From the NCBI GenBank assembly GCA_045628945.1, contig JAZQQG010000018.1:1-61753 (forward strand): a stretch of 61,753 bases of DNA. The letters are read 5' to 3'. Shown piece by piece: positions 1-8,699 of this stretch. Positions within the stretch are counted from its first letter, which is position 1. Each line of letters begins with the position of its first letter. The position numbers and the translations under genes are program-made. The notes under the pieces were generated by a model that searched no databases, was not told where the DNA came from, and saw only the letters and a list, made by a program, of their open reading frames with translations. Source of the DNA: RGIG4034 sp045628945 (GTDB lineage: Bacteria; Bacillota; Clostridia; Lachnospirales; Lachnospiraceae).

Positions 1-936
1 GGCCATGCTGACTACGTTAAGAACATGATCACCGGTGCTGCACAGATGGATGGTGCTATCCTCGTTGTAGCTGCTACCGATGGTGTTATGGCACAGACCA
101 AGGAGCACATCCTTCTGTCCCGTCAGGTAGGTGTACCTTACATCGTTGTATTCATGAACAAGTGCGATATGGTTGATGATCCTGAGCTTCTTGAGTTAGT
201 AGAGATGGAGATCACCGAGCAGCTCGAAGCTTATGACTTCAATGACTGCCCTATCGTTAAGGGTTCTGCTCTTAAGGCTCTTGAGGATCCTACCTCTGAG
301 TGGGGCGACAAGATCATGGAGTTAATGGCTACCGTTGACGAGTACATTCCTGATCCTCAGCGTGATACCGATAAGCCTTTCCTTATGCCTGTAGAGGACG
401 TATTCTCCATCACCGGTCGTGGTACCGTTGCTACCGGTAGAGTAGAGCGTGGTGTTCTTCATATGTCTGATGAAGTTGAAATCATCGGTGTTAAGGAAGA
501 GACCCAGAAGTCCGTTGTAACCGGTATCGAGATGTTCCGTAAGCTCCTTGACGAAGCTCAGGCTGGTGATAACATCGGTGTTCTTCTTCGTGGTATCCAG
601 AGAACTGATATCGAAAGAGGACAGGTTCTTGCTAAGCCCGGTACTGTAAAGTGCCACAAGAAGTTTACCGCTCAGGTTTACGTTCTTACCAAGGATGAAG
701 GTGGACGTCATACTCCTTTCTTCAACAACTACAGACCTCAGTTCTACTTCAGAACTACCGATATTACCGGTGTATGTAACCTTCCTGCAGGTACCGAGAT
801 GTGCATGCCTGGCGATAACATCGAGATGACCATCGAGCTCATCCATCCTATCGCTATGGAGCAGGGTCTTACCTTTGCAATCCGCGAGGGTGGCCGTACC
901 GTTGGTTCTGGTCGTGTTGCTACCATCATCGAGTAA
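1..936 (+). CDS. tuf: Elongation factor Tu, 3' part (5' end outside window)
   Basis: This is the C-terminal ~311 residues of EF-Tu, the GTPase that delivers aminoacyl-tRNA to the ribosome. The reading frame is open from base 1, which begins inside the G3 region (the GHADY of DCPGHADY), so the true start lies upstream. The NKCD guanine-specificity motif and the G5-like GSALKAL segment follow, then the two beta-barrel domains. The end motif GGRTVGSGRV is the usual EF-Tu C-terminus. Codon choice is strongly biased to a few codons, as in the ribosomal protein genes at the other end, which fits very high expression. A strong terminator follows, so tuf closes its operon here. Confidence 0.98.
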   Translation, partial: GHADYVKNMITGAAQMDGAILVVAATDGVMAQTKEHILLSRQVGVPYIVVFMNKCDMVDDPELLELVEMEITEQLEAYDFNDCPIVKGSALKALEDPTSEWGDKIMELMATVDEYIPDPQRDTDKPFLMPVEDVFSITGRGTVATGRVERGVLHMSDEVEIIGVKEETQKSVVTGIEMFRKLLDEAQAGDNIGVLLRGIQRTDIERGQVLAKPGTVKCHKKFTAQVYVLTKDEGGRHTPFFNNYRPQFYFRTTDITGVCNLPAGTEMCMPGDNIEMTIELIHPIAMEQGLTFAIREGGRTVGSGRVATIIE

Positions 937-970
937 TCACTTGTTGATTGTGTGAATATCTAGTAAATTC

Positions 971-1005
971 AAGGCTTTCCGAGATTTCTCGGGAAGCCTT
1001 TTTGC
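971..1005 (+). terminator. Rho-independent terminator after tuf
   Basis: A 13-bp stem (AAGGCTTTCCGAG with CTCGGGAAGCCTT, one G-U pair) has a short ATTT loop and runs directly into a T-run. It lies 35 nt after the tuf stop codon and should end the str-type transcript. Confidence 0.9.
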
Positions 1006-1089
1006 TTGCCGTGAAATAAAATTTATCGGCAGCGTCCGGTAGAGAGAGTTTTTCTGTGAATAAATTTGCACAACCCAGACTTTAGTCTA

Positions 1090-1119
1090 GTTTACTTTTG
1101 TAAACAAAAAAGATAGAAT
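1090..1119 (+). promoter_or_regulatory. Candidate promoter with inverted repeat, upstream of the M6 protease gene
   Basis: TTTACT at 1091-1096 and TAGAAT at 1114-1119 are 17 bp apart and sit ~40 bp before the start codon. A perfect inverted repeat, GTTTACTTTTGTAAAC, covers 1090-1105 and therefore the -35 box, so it could be an operator. The promoter match is moderate, and regulation is inferred from position only. Confidence 0.5.
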
Positions 1120-1159
1120 GGACTATAAAGAAAATCGGCTTTTCAGAAGGAGCTATTAT

Positions 1160-4039
1160 ATGAAAAAACAATTATCGACAAGAATGCTTGCAATTCTGTT
1201 ATGTATAGTATTTATGATTACAGGATGTGGCAAGAAAGCAGGATCTTCTGATAGTCCCAAAGAATCTGTTGACAGTTCCGCAGAGTTTTTAGGCGATTCC
1301 ACAGATTCTACAGATCGTCCCGCAGATTCCGAACTGCAGTCCTTCCGAATCTGTTTCGATGAGGCGGATTGTACTGTTTCTGACATAGAATACAATGCAT
1401 ACGACGGACAGCTGAAATACGCTTATGTAACGGGAACAGATGGCAAGAGCATTAAGGTGTATTTTAGTGATGTCAACATTTTTGACGGCATGATTAACAT
1501 GTATCCTTCCGCCTACATAGCAAATGCAGTCGGTCTTCCGGGTATCGATCATATCGAGTTTGAGGGCTTACTTACTTGGGCGGATGGAACCGTTAACTAT
1601 GTGCTTACCGATGACTATGCTCAAATTACCGATAAAGGAATCAAAGCAACCGAATCTTTTCCAATGTCCGGTATTACCATGGCACCTTATGAAACGGACC
1701 CTAAGCAGATTACGCGAGTAGACTTAGCTTCCGATGCCTATCCGTACTTTGCAGTCGGTACAGCGAATGAAGAAGCGTTGTGGATATGTCACAGCATTAC
1801 CGTATATTATAAAGACGGCGATTTCATTGAGACAGCAACGAATGACCGTATTCCCAATAAGTATATGACCGTCTCTGCATACGGAGATACTGTCGCAGAA
1901 CTTAAAAAGAACGGTAGTTTCGTTGAATCCCTTGTAACCATTGATCAGGATGGCAATCCTGTGGAATGGCTTTGCAAGAATTTAGAGGTTCTAAGTGATG
2001 GTCGATTCTGCCTGCACAGAGGCGGATACTTCTTTAACAAGACCGCGATCCAGGGCCTGTGTAATGTAACCTATACCGGCAACGAGGATCAGGGTTACGA
2101 TGCCGGATATGATATGCAACTTGGACTCATTGCTTACACAGAAGACATTCGGACGCTCGATGATGTGATGTGGGGGCGACCTCTCTATATGTATAAAGGT
2201 ATGCAGTATAATGATTTGCCGGGGTATCTTTCCTACTATTGTATGGTGGCGACAGAGGAGGATATGACCTTTGAATCCCTCACACTGGGGTATATGGATG
2301 AAGGCTTCACCGGCCTTAAAAAAGCAATCCTCGATACGGCTGGATATGGCAACTATGTGGAAGGCCAGCTTTATGACCCGACCCGAGAGCATTTTGAAAT
2401 CTTCTATGACGAGTGCTTTAAAATTTATGTTATCCCGGATAGCGATGAGGCGGATGTCGATAATGGTTCCTGCAGTTACTTCGTCCCTATGGAAAGAATT
2501 ACTGTCGGAGATTTATACGATGTCTCCGGCAATGTGAAGAGCAAGGACGAACCGCTCTGTGTCGGCGATCAATTGATGATTACGGTTGCCGGCTATAATC
2601 TGATGATGCGTCTTCCGGTATATCCCGTGGCACGCCCCTATCGAAACTTTAAGGAAGCCCGCGGTAACGCTGTATTATCCGGTGTCGGTGAAAAGAATAT
2701 GCTGGTTATCCCCATTTACATGTCGAATCAGGAGGACCGTGCTACCCGGGAAGGAATCGAGGGCATTCAGGCTGCTTGCGGTCGCGTAATGGATCGAAAT
2801 GGTAATATTACGGATTATAGTGGCAAGTACTATTCTATGTCTCAGTATTATGATATTGCTTCTTATGGTCAGCTCACTCTGAATAGTTTCATTACGGATT
2901 GGTATTGTATAGAAAACATGGAATTTGACCCTGCGTCTAGCGATGTGTTGAAAGATGAACAATTTATGGATTTAATTCTGCGTGTTAATACAGATTATGC
3001 GGATGTGATGCCACTGCTTGACGGAGATGGAGACGATATCCTGGATGGAGTTATGTTTGTCTGTGCCTTCACCGGTGATCGCAATAAAGTTCATTCCGGT
3101 GTAACGTCCATTGCCGGTACCTACGCGGGCGAATTTGTATATGATTCGGATAAGATGCGAGAGGACGGAATCATTAATATCGGTCCTTTCTGTTATATCA
3201 ACGAGATCAGTATCTATACAGAGGTCGACACGAGAGCCTTAAGTAGCGTGCATGGAGATATGATGATTCACGAGTTCGGTCATAACCTGGGATTGATTGA
3301 CTATTACGCTGTTGGCCTCGTCCGAATTGATGCTGTCGGCAGTTATGATATGCAGAGCCATAATGTGGGTGACTGGAATCCTTATTCCAAGTATGCTGTG
3401 GGCTGGGTTACACCGACCATTGTAAGTGCGCAGAATATGGAAAGTGACTCGATTAGTGTATCCATTCGACCTTTTGCTACCAGTGGAGACTTCGTAATCA
3501 TTCCGACAGAGAATACGACATACAACGCGGATGGCACAATCAGTCCTTTCTCGGAATATTTACTGTTAGAGTATTTTACTCCAGAAGGAGTGAATGATCA
3601 GTATGCTAAGGACTACAATCTGGATCAGGTTCACGGCATTCGTATCTATCATATAGCTGCAAACATGATGGATATGCCTGGAATCGATTCCAATAGTCAT
3701 TATCATATAAGACATGAAAATGGAGAGGATGAAGACTTTTCTTCGGAATGGTACGATATATTGGGCGTTGAGATTTACAACAACGTTTACAATGAGGCCG
3801 GCCACTATTATGTCCAGGTAATCCAGAAGAGCGGTCACAACACATTGACCACGAATGAATACAGGGAAAGTCGTTGGATTACAGCAAATGACTTTTTCTA
3901 CAAGGGAGATACATTCCAAATTAAGAAATACAAAGAGTTTTTTGGTAACGGTGTTATGAATGACGGTAGTGAATTCCCCTACACCATCACGGTGAAGAGT
4001 ATTAATGACACAGAGGCTGTTATCGAGATTCACAAATAA
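1160..4039 (+). CDS. Surface lipoprotein with M6-type (immune inhibitor A-like) metalloprotease domain
   Basis: A 959-residue predicted lipoprotein protease. The ATG at 1160 is chosen because AGAAGGAG lies just upstream and because it gives a clean lipoprotein signal: KK-rich start, hydrophobic core and ITGC lipobox with Cys23. Near residues 704-714 the zinc motif HEFGHNLGLID matches HExxHxxGxxD. It is followed by a SYDM-type Met turn and the WNPYSKYAVGW stretch that is typical of peptidase family M6. The long N-terminal part (about 25-520) has no motif I recognise, and the C-terminal part is probably beta-rich. The family match is good; the substrate is unknown. The following genes also encode exported proteins, so this may be part of a surface or secreted protease set. 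Confidence 0.85.
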   Translation: MKKQLSTRMLAILLCIVFMITGCGKKAGSSDSPKESVDSSAEFLGDSTDSTDRPADSELQSFRICFDEADCTVSDIEYNAYDGQLKYAYVTGTDGKSIKVYFSDVNIFDGMINMYPSAYIANAVGLPGIDHIEFEGLLTWADGTVNYVLTDDYAQITDKGIKATESFPMSGITMAPYETDPKQITRVDLASDAYPYFAVGTANEEALWICHSITVYYKDGDFIETATNDRIPNKYMTVSAYGDTVAELKKNGSFVESLVTIDQDGNPVEWLCKNLEVLSDGRFCLHRGGYFFNKTAIQGLCNVTYTGNEDQGYDAGYDMQLGLIAYTEDIRTLDDVMWGRPLYMYKGMQYNDLPGYLSYYCMVATEEDMTFESLTLGYMDEGFTGLKKAILDTAGYGNYVEGQLYDPTREHFEIFYDECFKIYVIPDSDEADVDNGSCSYFVPMERITVGDLYDVSGNVKSKDEPLCVGDQLMITVAGYNLMMRLPVYPVARPYRNFKEARGNAVLSGVGEKNMLVIPIYMSNQEDRATREGIEGIQAACGRVMDRNGNITDYSGKYYSMSQYYDIASYGQLTLNSFITDWYCIENMEFDPASSDVLKDEQFMDLILRVNTDYADVMPLLDGDGDDILDGVMFVCAFTGDRNKVHSGVTSIAGTYAGEFVYDSDKMREDGIINIGPFCYINEISIYTEVDTRALSSVHGDMMIHEFGHNLGLIDYYAVGLVRIDAVGSYDMQSHNVGDWNPYSKYAVGWVTPTIVSAQNMESDSISVSIRPFATSGDFVIIPTENTTYNADGTISPFSEYLLLEYFTPEGVNDQYAKDYNLDQVHGIRIYHIAANMMDMPGIDSNSHYHIRHENGEDEDFSSEWYDILGVEIYNNVYNEAGHYYVQVIQKSGHNTLTTNEYRESRWITANDFFYKGDTFQIKKYKEFFGNGVMNDGSEFPYTITVKSINDTEAVIEIHK

Positions 4040-4218
4040 TAAAAAAAAGGATTTCTTCTGTGGGTTTTTCCGGCGGCAGTTTTTGCGCTTTTTACATTTT
4101 TATATTTTTTATAGAAATAGATAGTATTGCCGATGTGGAAATCCTTGCAGACAGATTTCAGTAATCATTTTACGATAAATAGAACGCTCATTCCTTTTTT
4201 AGAATAGGAGATGATTTG

Positions 4219-4839
4219 ATGGAATTAACCGGTACTTGGAAACCCTACGGGAAATATGCAGAGAAGGACCAAAGCATTACGATTCAAGGGCAGGAACTCA
4301 CCTTTGGAATCCGGGTTGCAGATCAACCGCCGACGTCCACAACGGTGCATTTCCGGTTAGAAGAAGAACATAGTCTGCGCGAGAACCATTGTCACAATCT
4401 GATCATTGAAGAGACGGAATTCAAAATTATGGATTTCATGGTTCACGAGGAAACCATAGAAGGCAGGCAAGTCGTCATTCTCTCCAAAATGACGATGGAA
4501 TATGACGGAAGAGGACGTATAGTAATTGCGTCCTATGTTCGCGAAGAAGATTATAGGTTGATAAACGATGATTTTAAGTCTGCCGCATATCAATATTGGA
4601 ATGATCGCCCGGCGGTACCGATGATGCAAATGGGCCCGGGGGGAAATGTCCCCATGGGGATGATGTCCGATATGATGGCGGGAAGGATGTCGGCATCGCT
4701 TCTCGGAATGATGTCCGGGATGCAGGCCGCGGCACCGGGACCGGTAACACAGGTGGAACCATGGGATTGTACCTGTGGCAATAAGCAGATTACCACCAAA
4801 TTCTGTGGGGAATGCGGACAACCCTGTCCAAAACAATAA
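4219..4839 (+). CDS. Uncharacterised protein with C-terminal zinc ribbon
   Basis: A 206-residue protein with no signal peptide. The ATG at 4219 is preferred over the in-frame TTG at 4216 because ATAGGAG ends 8 nt upstream of the ATG. Residues ~1-125 look like a beta-rich domain of unknown family. A Met/Gly/Pro-rich stretch follows (about residues 135-178). The tail carries two CxxC-type knuckles (CTCGN and FCGECGQPC), a zinc-ribbon pattern. It lies between two genes for exported proteases but appears cytoplasmic itself. The function is not recognised; zinc binding is inferred from the cysteines. Confidence 0.75.
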   Translation: MELTGTWKPYGKYAEKDQSITIQGQELTFGIRVADQPPTSTTVHFRLEEEHSLRENHCHNLIIEETEFKIMDFMVHEETIEGRQVVILSKMTMEYDGRGRIVIASYVREEDYRLINDDFKSAAYQYWNDRPAVPMMQMGPGGNVPMGMMSDMMAGRMSASLLGMMSGMQAAAPGPVTQVEPWDCTCGNKQITTKFCGECGQPCPKQ

Positions 4840-4882
4840 ATAGATCAATCGACTTTTGAGGATTATGGAAAGGAATTCACCG

Positions 4883-7800
4883 ATGAAAAAGAAGATTTTA
4901 AGCTCATTATTGGCACTTGCGCTTGTCATTACGACGCTGCAAATGCCGCAGTATGCCGGCAAGGCGAAGGCTGCGGGACTGCCTTCCTACTACAGTTCCG
5001 TGGAGGAAGGATATACGACACCTGTCCGTGATCAGGGTAAATGGGGAACCTGTTGGACCTTTGCAACCATGGCGGCGATCGAGACGTCGCTTGTGAAGCA
5101 GGGGCTTGCGGACAGAAATGTTGATTTATCCGAGCTTGCCTATGCCTATTTTATGTTTAACAATCAGGTGGATCCCCTGGGACTTACTGCGGGGGATGGC
5201 GTGGAAGCGGTTCACTCTTCCTGGTTGGACGAAGGTGGTTATATGAACTGGGCCTGCTGGCTTTTGGCCATGAACCAGGGTCTGATGTATGAGGCGGATG
5301 CTCCTTATGCCGGCGCCAACGAAAAGACCAAGGTGAATGCGGATTATGCCTACGGTCGCACGCCGTATGCGGTAAAAAATGTATATTGGGCCAATATTCA
5401 GAATCGCGACGATATTAAGAACCTGATTATGAATTATGGTGGCGTGGTTGTATCGTATTATATGAACGAGTCGTTTTTTAATGAAAAGAAGGATGCCTAT
5501 AACTGGGATCGTTCCGAGGATGCAACGGGGCATGCCAGCCTGATTGTGGGTTGGGACGATCACTATTCTGCCTCCAACTTCAAGGTTCAGCCTTCTACGG
5601 ACGGTGCTTGGCTTGTGAAGAACAGCTGGGGAGCGGACGCCAACGACGGTGGTTATTTCTGGATGAGCTACGAGTGTTCCACGCAGGAATTGGGGGAGAG
5701 CTGGTATCAGCCTTGCTACGCGATTGAGATGATGGAACGTTCTTACGACAATATCTACCAGTATGACGGTTGTTGCGGTGAGAGCTACAGTGGTTTCGCG
5801 GATCGCTCCGCCAATGTTTTCCGTACCTTTGGGAAGGAGCGTCTGGAGGCGATCAGCTTTGCTTTCAACAATGACGAGGTAACTTATAACTATACCATCT
5901 ACAAGGATTTGAAAGATATGTCAGATCCCACCTCCGGTACGGTAGTGGCATCCGGAAACGGAACCTCTCATTATGCCGGATACCATGTAGTGGAGATTAC
6001 TCCGGTGGAGCTGCCTGAAAATTGTTCCTATTCTGTAGTGGTGGAAGGCAAACGAGGCGATATTGCCGAAGGTGTTCTGTGTGAGTCGACTTCCGTTTTT
6101 CCCTGTATGGATGTCAGTGCATCAATGATGGACGGAACCAGCTGGGAGTACGTTACGTGGGAAGGAAAATGGAACAAGGCGAATAACAACTATCGAATCA
6201 AGGCCTTTACGACCAATCTGGAAGGTCTTGCAACCGAGTCCGAGGCAATGCATCTGGACGGCTATAAAAAGGATAATTTCACCTTCTCCTACAACCATCT
6301 GAACCGTACCTTCTGGATTATGGATTATTCCGGTTCCGCAACGGAACTGGTGATTCCGAATGAAGTGGACGGAATCCGGGTGGCCGGTATCTTAAGCGAA
6401 GCCTTCAGTAAGAATAAGACTCTGAAGAACGTGACGATAGACGGACTCGACGTGCTTAGTTCGAAGGCCTTCACAGGCTGTAATCTGGAACGGGTTGTAG
6501 TTAAGAATGTAACCGATATCGGGATGATGGCTTTCGCGGAATGTCAATTGGAATCGGTATATCTGGAGAATGTTTCCGGGGCAATTGAGTTCAATGCATT
6601 TGCCGATAACGATAACATTACCGAATTTACGTTGGTCGGCCATATTGGTACCATAAACGCTGGAGCCTTTGGTCCCTGCCCGAAGCTGAAACGAATTGAG
6701 TTCCCTTCCGTAGATGTCCTTTACAATCCCTTCGGTTGGGGGAGCGGTGTCGAAGAAGTCGTGATCAACGGTGATGTGGGCGAACTGCGCTATCGTATTT
6801 TCGACCAGATCTCCTATGGAACCGAGCGAAATGAATATACCGGTCGTTTCTCGGATATTCATCTGAACCTTAAGAAATTTGTGATTAACGGTAAGATTGA
6901 CTCTGTAGAAGAATCCCTTTTGGGAAATCCCGGCACTTCCTTTGACAATTCGGCGATTGCAGAGCTGGTTTGCGGATTGGATGTACAGGTGGCCGGCAGC
7001 GTGGATGGAATGGTATATTCTGAAGACGGACATACCTTGCTTATGGCACTGCCCAATTCAACCGTCGATACCTATGTTGTGACGCCTGATATTGTGGTGA
7101 GTCCCTTTGCATTTACCTATACGACCGGAGTAAAGCATATCATCTGTGACGAGGAGGCTTTCCAGCTTCTGTACCTGACGGATATGGTGGATCTGGAAAC
7201 GATTGACGCCGGTATCTGTGAAGTGATGTTGGCGGGCTATACACCGAATCTTACGGATATTTTCATTGCTACCGAAAATTCTGCTTTCACTCATACGGAA
7301 AGTTCGATGTCTGTGGATGAAAACTATATTCTCAAATTTGGCTTCACAGAGCATGAGGTAACCGTACATGCACCCGCGAACAGTAAGGCAGAGTGGGAAG
7401 CACGGATGAACGGATATTCCTTTGAGGATACCACGAACGGCGTTTTGTATGAACGAAAGCCCCGGATTAGCGGCGATTATATCCTTACGGAAGACGGTAG
7501 CTGTCTGCTGGCTATGAAACGCAAGAACGGCAAAGAGATCGTTCCCGAGGTAGAGGTAATCTGTAACGGCGTCTATGCTTTATACAACGATAATTCCGGT
7601 GATAATCCTTACACGCTTACCGAGATTGTGATTCCGGAATCCGTTAAAGTAATCGGACGAAGTGCGTTTAAGTACACGCAGCCGAAGCGTATCCAATTGC
7701 CCTCCGGTCTTGAGATTATCGGAAACGACGCATTCTCAAACTGTGGTTATTTTGATGAATGGGATCTCGGAAATGCTCTTTTTTATGTAGGGGATTTTGC

Positions 7801-8524
7801 ATTCTCCGAAACCTACATTGACAAGCTGATTTTCCCGGAAAGCTTCCATGAATTGTCCGGCCTGACGATTGCAGGAACCAACGCCTCTCATATTGTATTT
7901 AAGGGAGATATTCGTCTCGGTACGTCCGGGGGACTTTTGGGCCACCTGTGGCGCGAGCCTGAAAGCATTACGTTTGAGGGTGAGGTAACGATGGAACGAT
8001 TTGCTCCGGTGGCAACGTATGCCAATTTCACCACCTTCATTCCGGCCTATAAGGATTTCTTATGCTACAGCCTGCTTCACTTCGGGGCAAGTATCGGTGT
8101 GGATCCGGACACGCTTCCCGAGGCACCGCATCCAATCGATCCTGAACGTGCGGAATTGTTTTTTACGGCCTACGATACCTATTTGGCTTACGGTTATCCG
8201 GGCTACTTATTCCCGTACACCTATGACGAATTGGATCTGGCGGTGCGAGACCAGGACGGCAACTTTATCTTTACCGATGACATCGTATACGGCGGTGCCT
8301 GGATACCGGATAGCGAGCCGCCGGTAGAAGAAGGAATCTTCGACGAAAACATCGAATCCGAGGAGCCGACAGGCGAAGCGGCTGCACCGGTCGAAGAAAT
8401 CGAGGAGGAACTCGCCGTACACTTGGATGTCGGTGCACTTCTGCTTCTGATCGTGGTCGTAGCGGCTGTGGCCGGCGGTATCGTTGGAGTAGTTGTTCTG
8501 ATAAAAAAGAAAAAGCGCAAATAG
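4883..8524 (+). CDS. Cell-surface papain-family (C1) cysteine protease with BspA-like leucine-rich repeats
   Basis: A 1213-residue exported protein. The start at 4883 follows GGAAAGGA and gives a KKK start, hydrophobic core and an Ala-rich signal cleavage region. The mature N-terminus is a papain-like domain with every catalytic element visible: oxyanion Gln51, Cys57 in GTCW, His217 in GHASL and Asn247 in KNSWG. A beta-rich region, probably the lectin-like domain often found with these proteases, follows to about residue 450. Residues ~460-1050 hold repeated segments around AF..N / LKN / VxIPxxV of the BspA leucine-rich type. The C-terminus is an acidic linker, a ~22-residue membrane span and a KKKKRK stop, so the enzyme is probably held at the membrane with its protease facing out. 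The target is unknown. Confidence 0.88.
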   Translation: MKKKILSSLLALALVITTLQMPQYAGKAKAAGLPSYYSSVEEGYTTPVRDQGKWGTCWTFATMAAIETSLVKQGLADRNVDLSELAYAYFMFNNQVDPLGLTAGDGVEAVHSSWLDEGGYMNWACWLLAMNQGLMYEADAPYAGANEKTKVNADYAYGRTPYAVKNVYWANIQNRDDIKNLIMNYGGVVVSYYMNESFFNEKKDAYNWDRSEDATGHASLIVGWDDHYSASNFKVQPSTDGAWLVKNSWGADANDGGYFWMSYECSTQELGESWYQPCYAIEMMERSYDNIYQYDGCCGESYSGFADRSANVFRTFGKERLEAISFAFNNDEVTYNYTIYKDLKDMSDPTSGTVVASGNGTSHYAGYHVVEITPVELPENCSYSVVVEGKRGDIAEGVLCESTSVFPCMDVSASMMDGTSWEYVTWEGKWNKANNNYRIKAFTTNLEGLATESEAMHLDGYKKDNFTFSYNHLNRTFWIMDYSGSATELVIPNEVDGIRVAGILSEAFSKNKTLKNVTIDGLDVLSSKAFTGCNLERVVVKNVTDIGMMAFAECQLESVYLENVSGAIEFNAFADNDNITEFTLVGHIGTINAGAFGPCPKLKRIEFPSVDVLYNPFGWGSGVEEVVINGDVGELRYRIFDQISYGTERNEYTGRFSDIHLNLKKFVINGKIDSVEESLLGNPGTSFDNSAIAELVCGLDVQVAGSVDGMVYSEDGHTLLMALPNSTVDTYVVTPDIVVSPFAFTYTTGVKHIICDEEAFQLLYLTDMVDLETIDAGICEVMLAGYTPNLTDIFIATENSAFTHTESSMSVDENYILKFGFTEHEVTVHAPANSKAEWEARMNGYSFEDTTNGVLYERKPRISGDYILTEDGSCLLAMKRKNGKEIVPEVEVICNGVYALYNDNSGDNPYTLTEIVIPESVKVIGRSAFKYTQPKRIQLPSGLEIIGNDAFSNCGYFDEWDLGNALFYVGDFAFSETYIDKLIFPESFHELSGLTIAGTNASHIVFKGDIRLGTSGGLLGHLWREPESITFEGEVTMERFAPVATYANFTTFIPAYKDFLCYSLLHFGASIGVDPDTLPEAPHPIDPERAELFFTAYDTYLAYGYPGYLFPYTYDELDLAVRDQDGNFIFTDDIVYGGAWIPDSEPPVEEGIFDENIESEEPTGEAAAPVEEIEEELAVHLDVGALLLLIVVVAAVAGGIVGVVVLIKKKKRK

Positions 8525-8549
8525 AGAATACCGGACGATGAAATAGAGG

Positions 8550-8590
8550 AACCGTCCCAGGGCGATTGAATTGCTTTGGGGCGGTTTTTT
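8550..8590 (+). terminator. Rho-independent terminator after the C1 protease gene
   Basis: AACCGTCCCAGGGC can pair with GCTTTGGGGCGGTT, with a few G-U pairs, and TTTTTT follows at once. It lies 26 nt after the stop codon. Confidence 0.85.
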
Positions 8591-8605
8591 GAATGAGAAT
8601 CTTTG

Positions 8606-8634
8606 TTGACCTACAACCGCGGGAATGCTATAGT
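8606..8634 (+). promoter_or_regulatory. Sigma-A-type promoter for the transglutaminase-like gene
   Basis: TTGACC at 8606-8611 and TATAGT at 8629-8634 are separated by exactly 17 bp. The pair lies between the preceding terminator and the next start codon, and probably drives the gene at 8700 and, given the short gaps, the racemase/Dlt-like genes after it. Confidence 0.75.
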
Positions 8635-8699
8635 AGTGTATGATATTGTGTTATTACTATGGGCGTAGTATGCCCGGACACAGATGGACACAATAGAGA

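Noticed and set aside
322..846. 174-codon open frame on the - strand inside tuf
   Set aside because: It is the mirror of a highly biased coding sequence, with no ribosome binding site and no family resemblance.
4040..4218. Possible terminator and promoter between the M6 protease and zinc-ribbon genes
   Set aside because: T-rich and A-rich runs are present but no stable stem was found, and -35/-10 candidates have wrong spacing.
8207..8520. Overlapping - strand frames at the end of the C1 protease gene
   Set aside because: They arise from the repetitive Glu/Ala/Val coding sequence, and no start signal precedes them.
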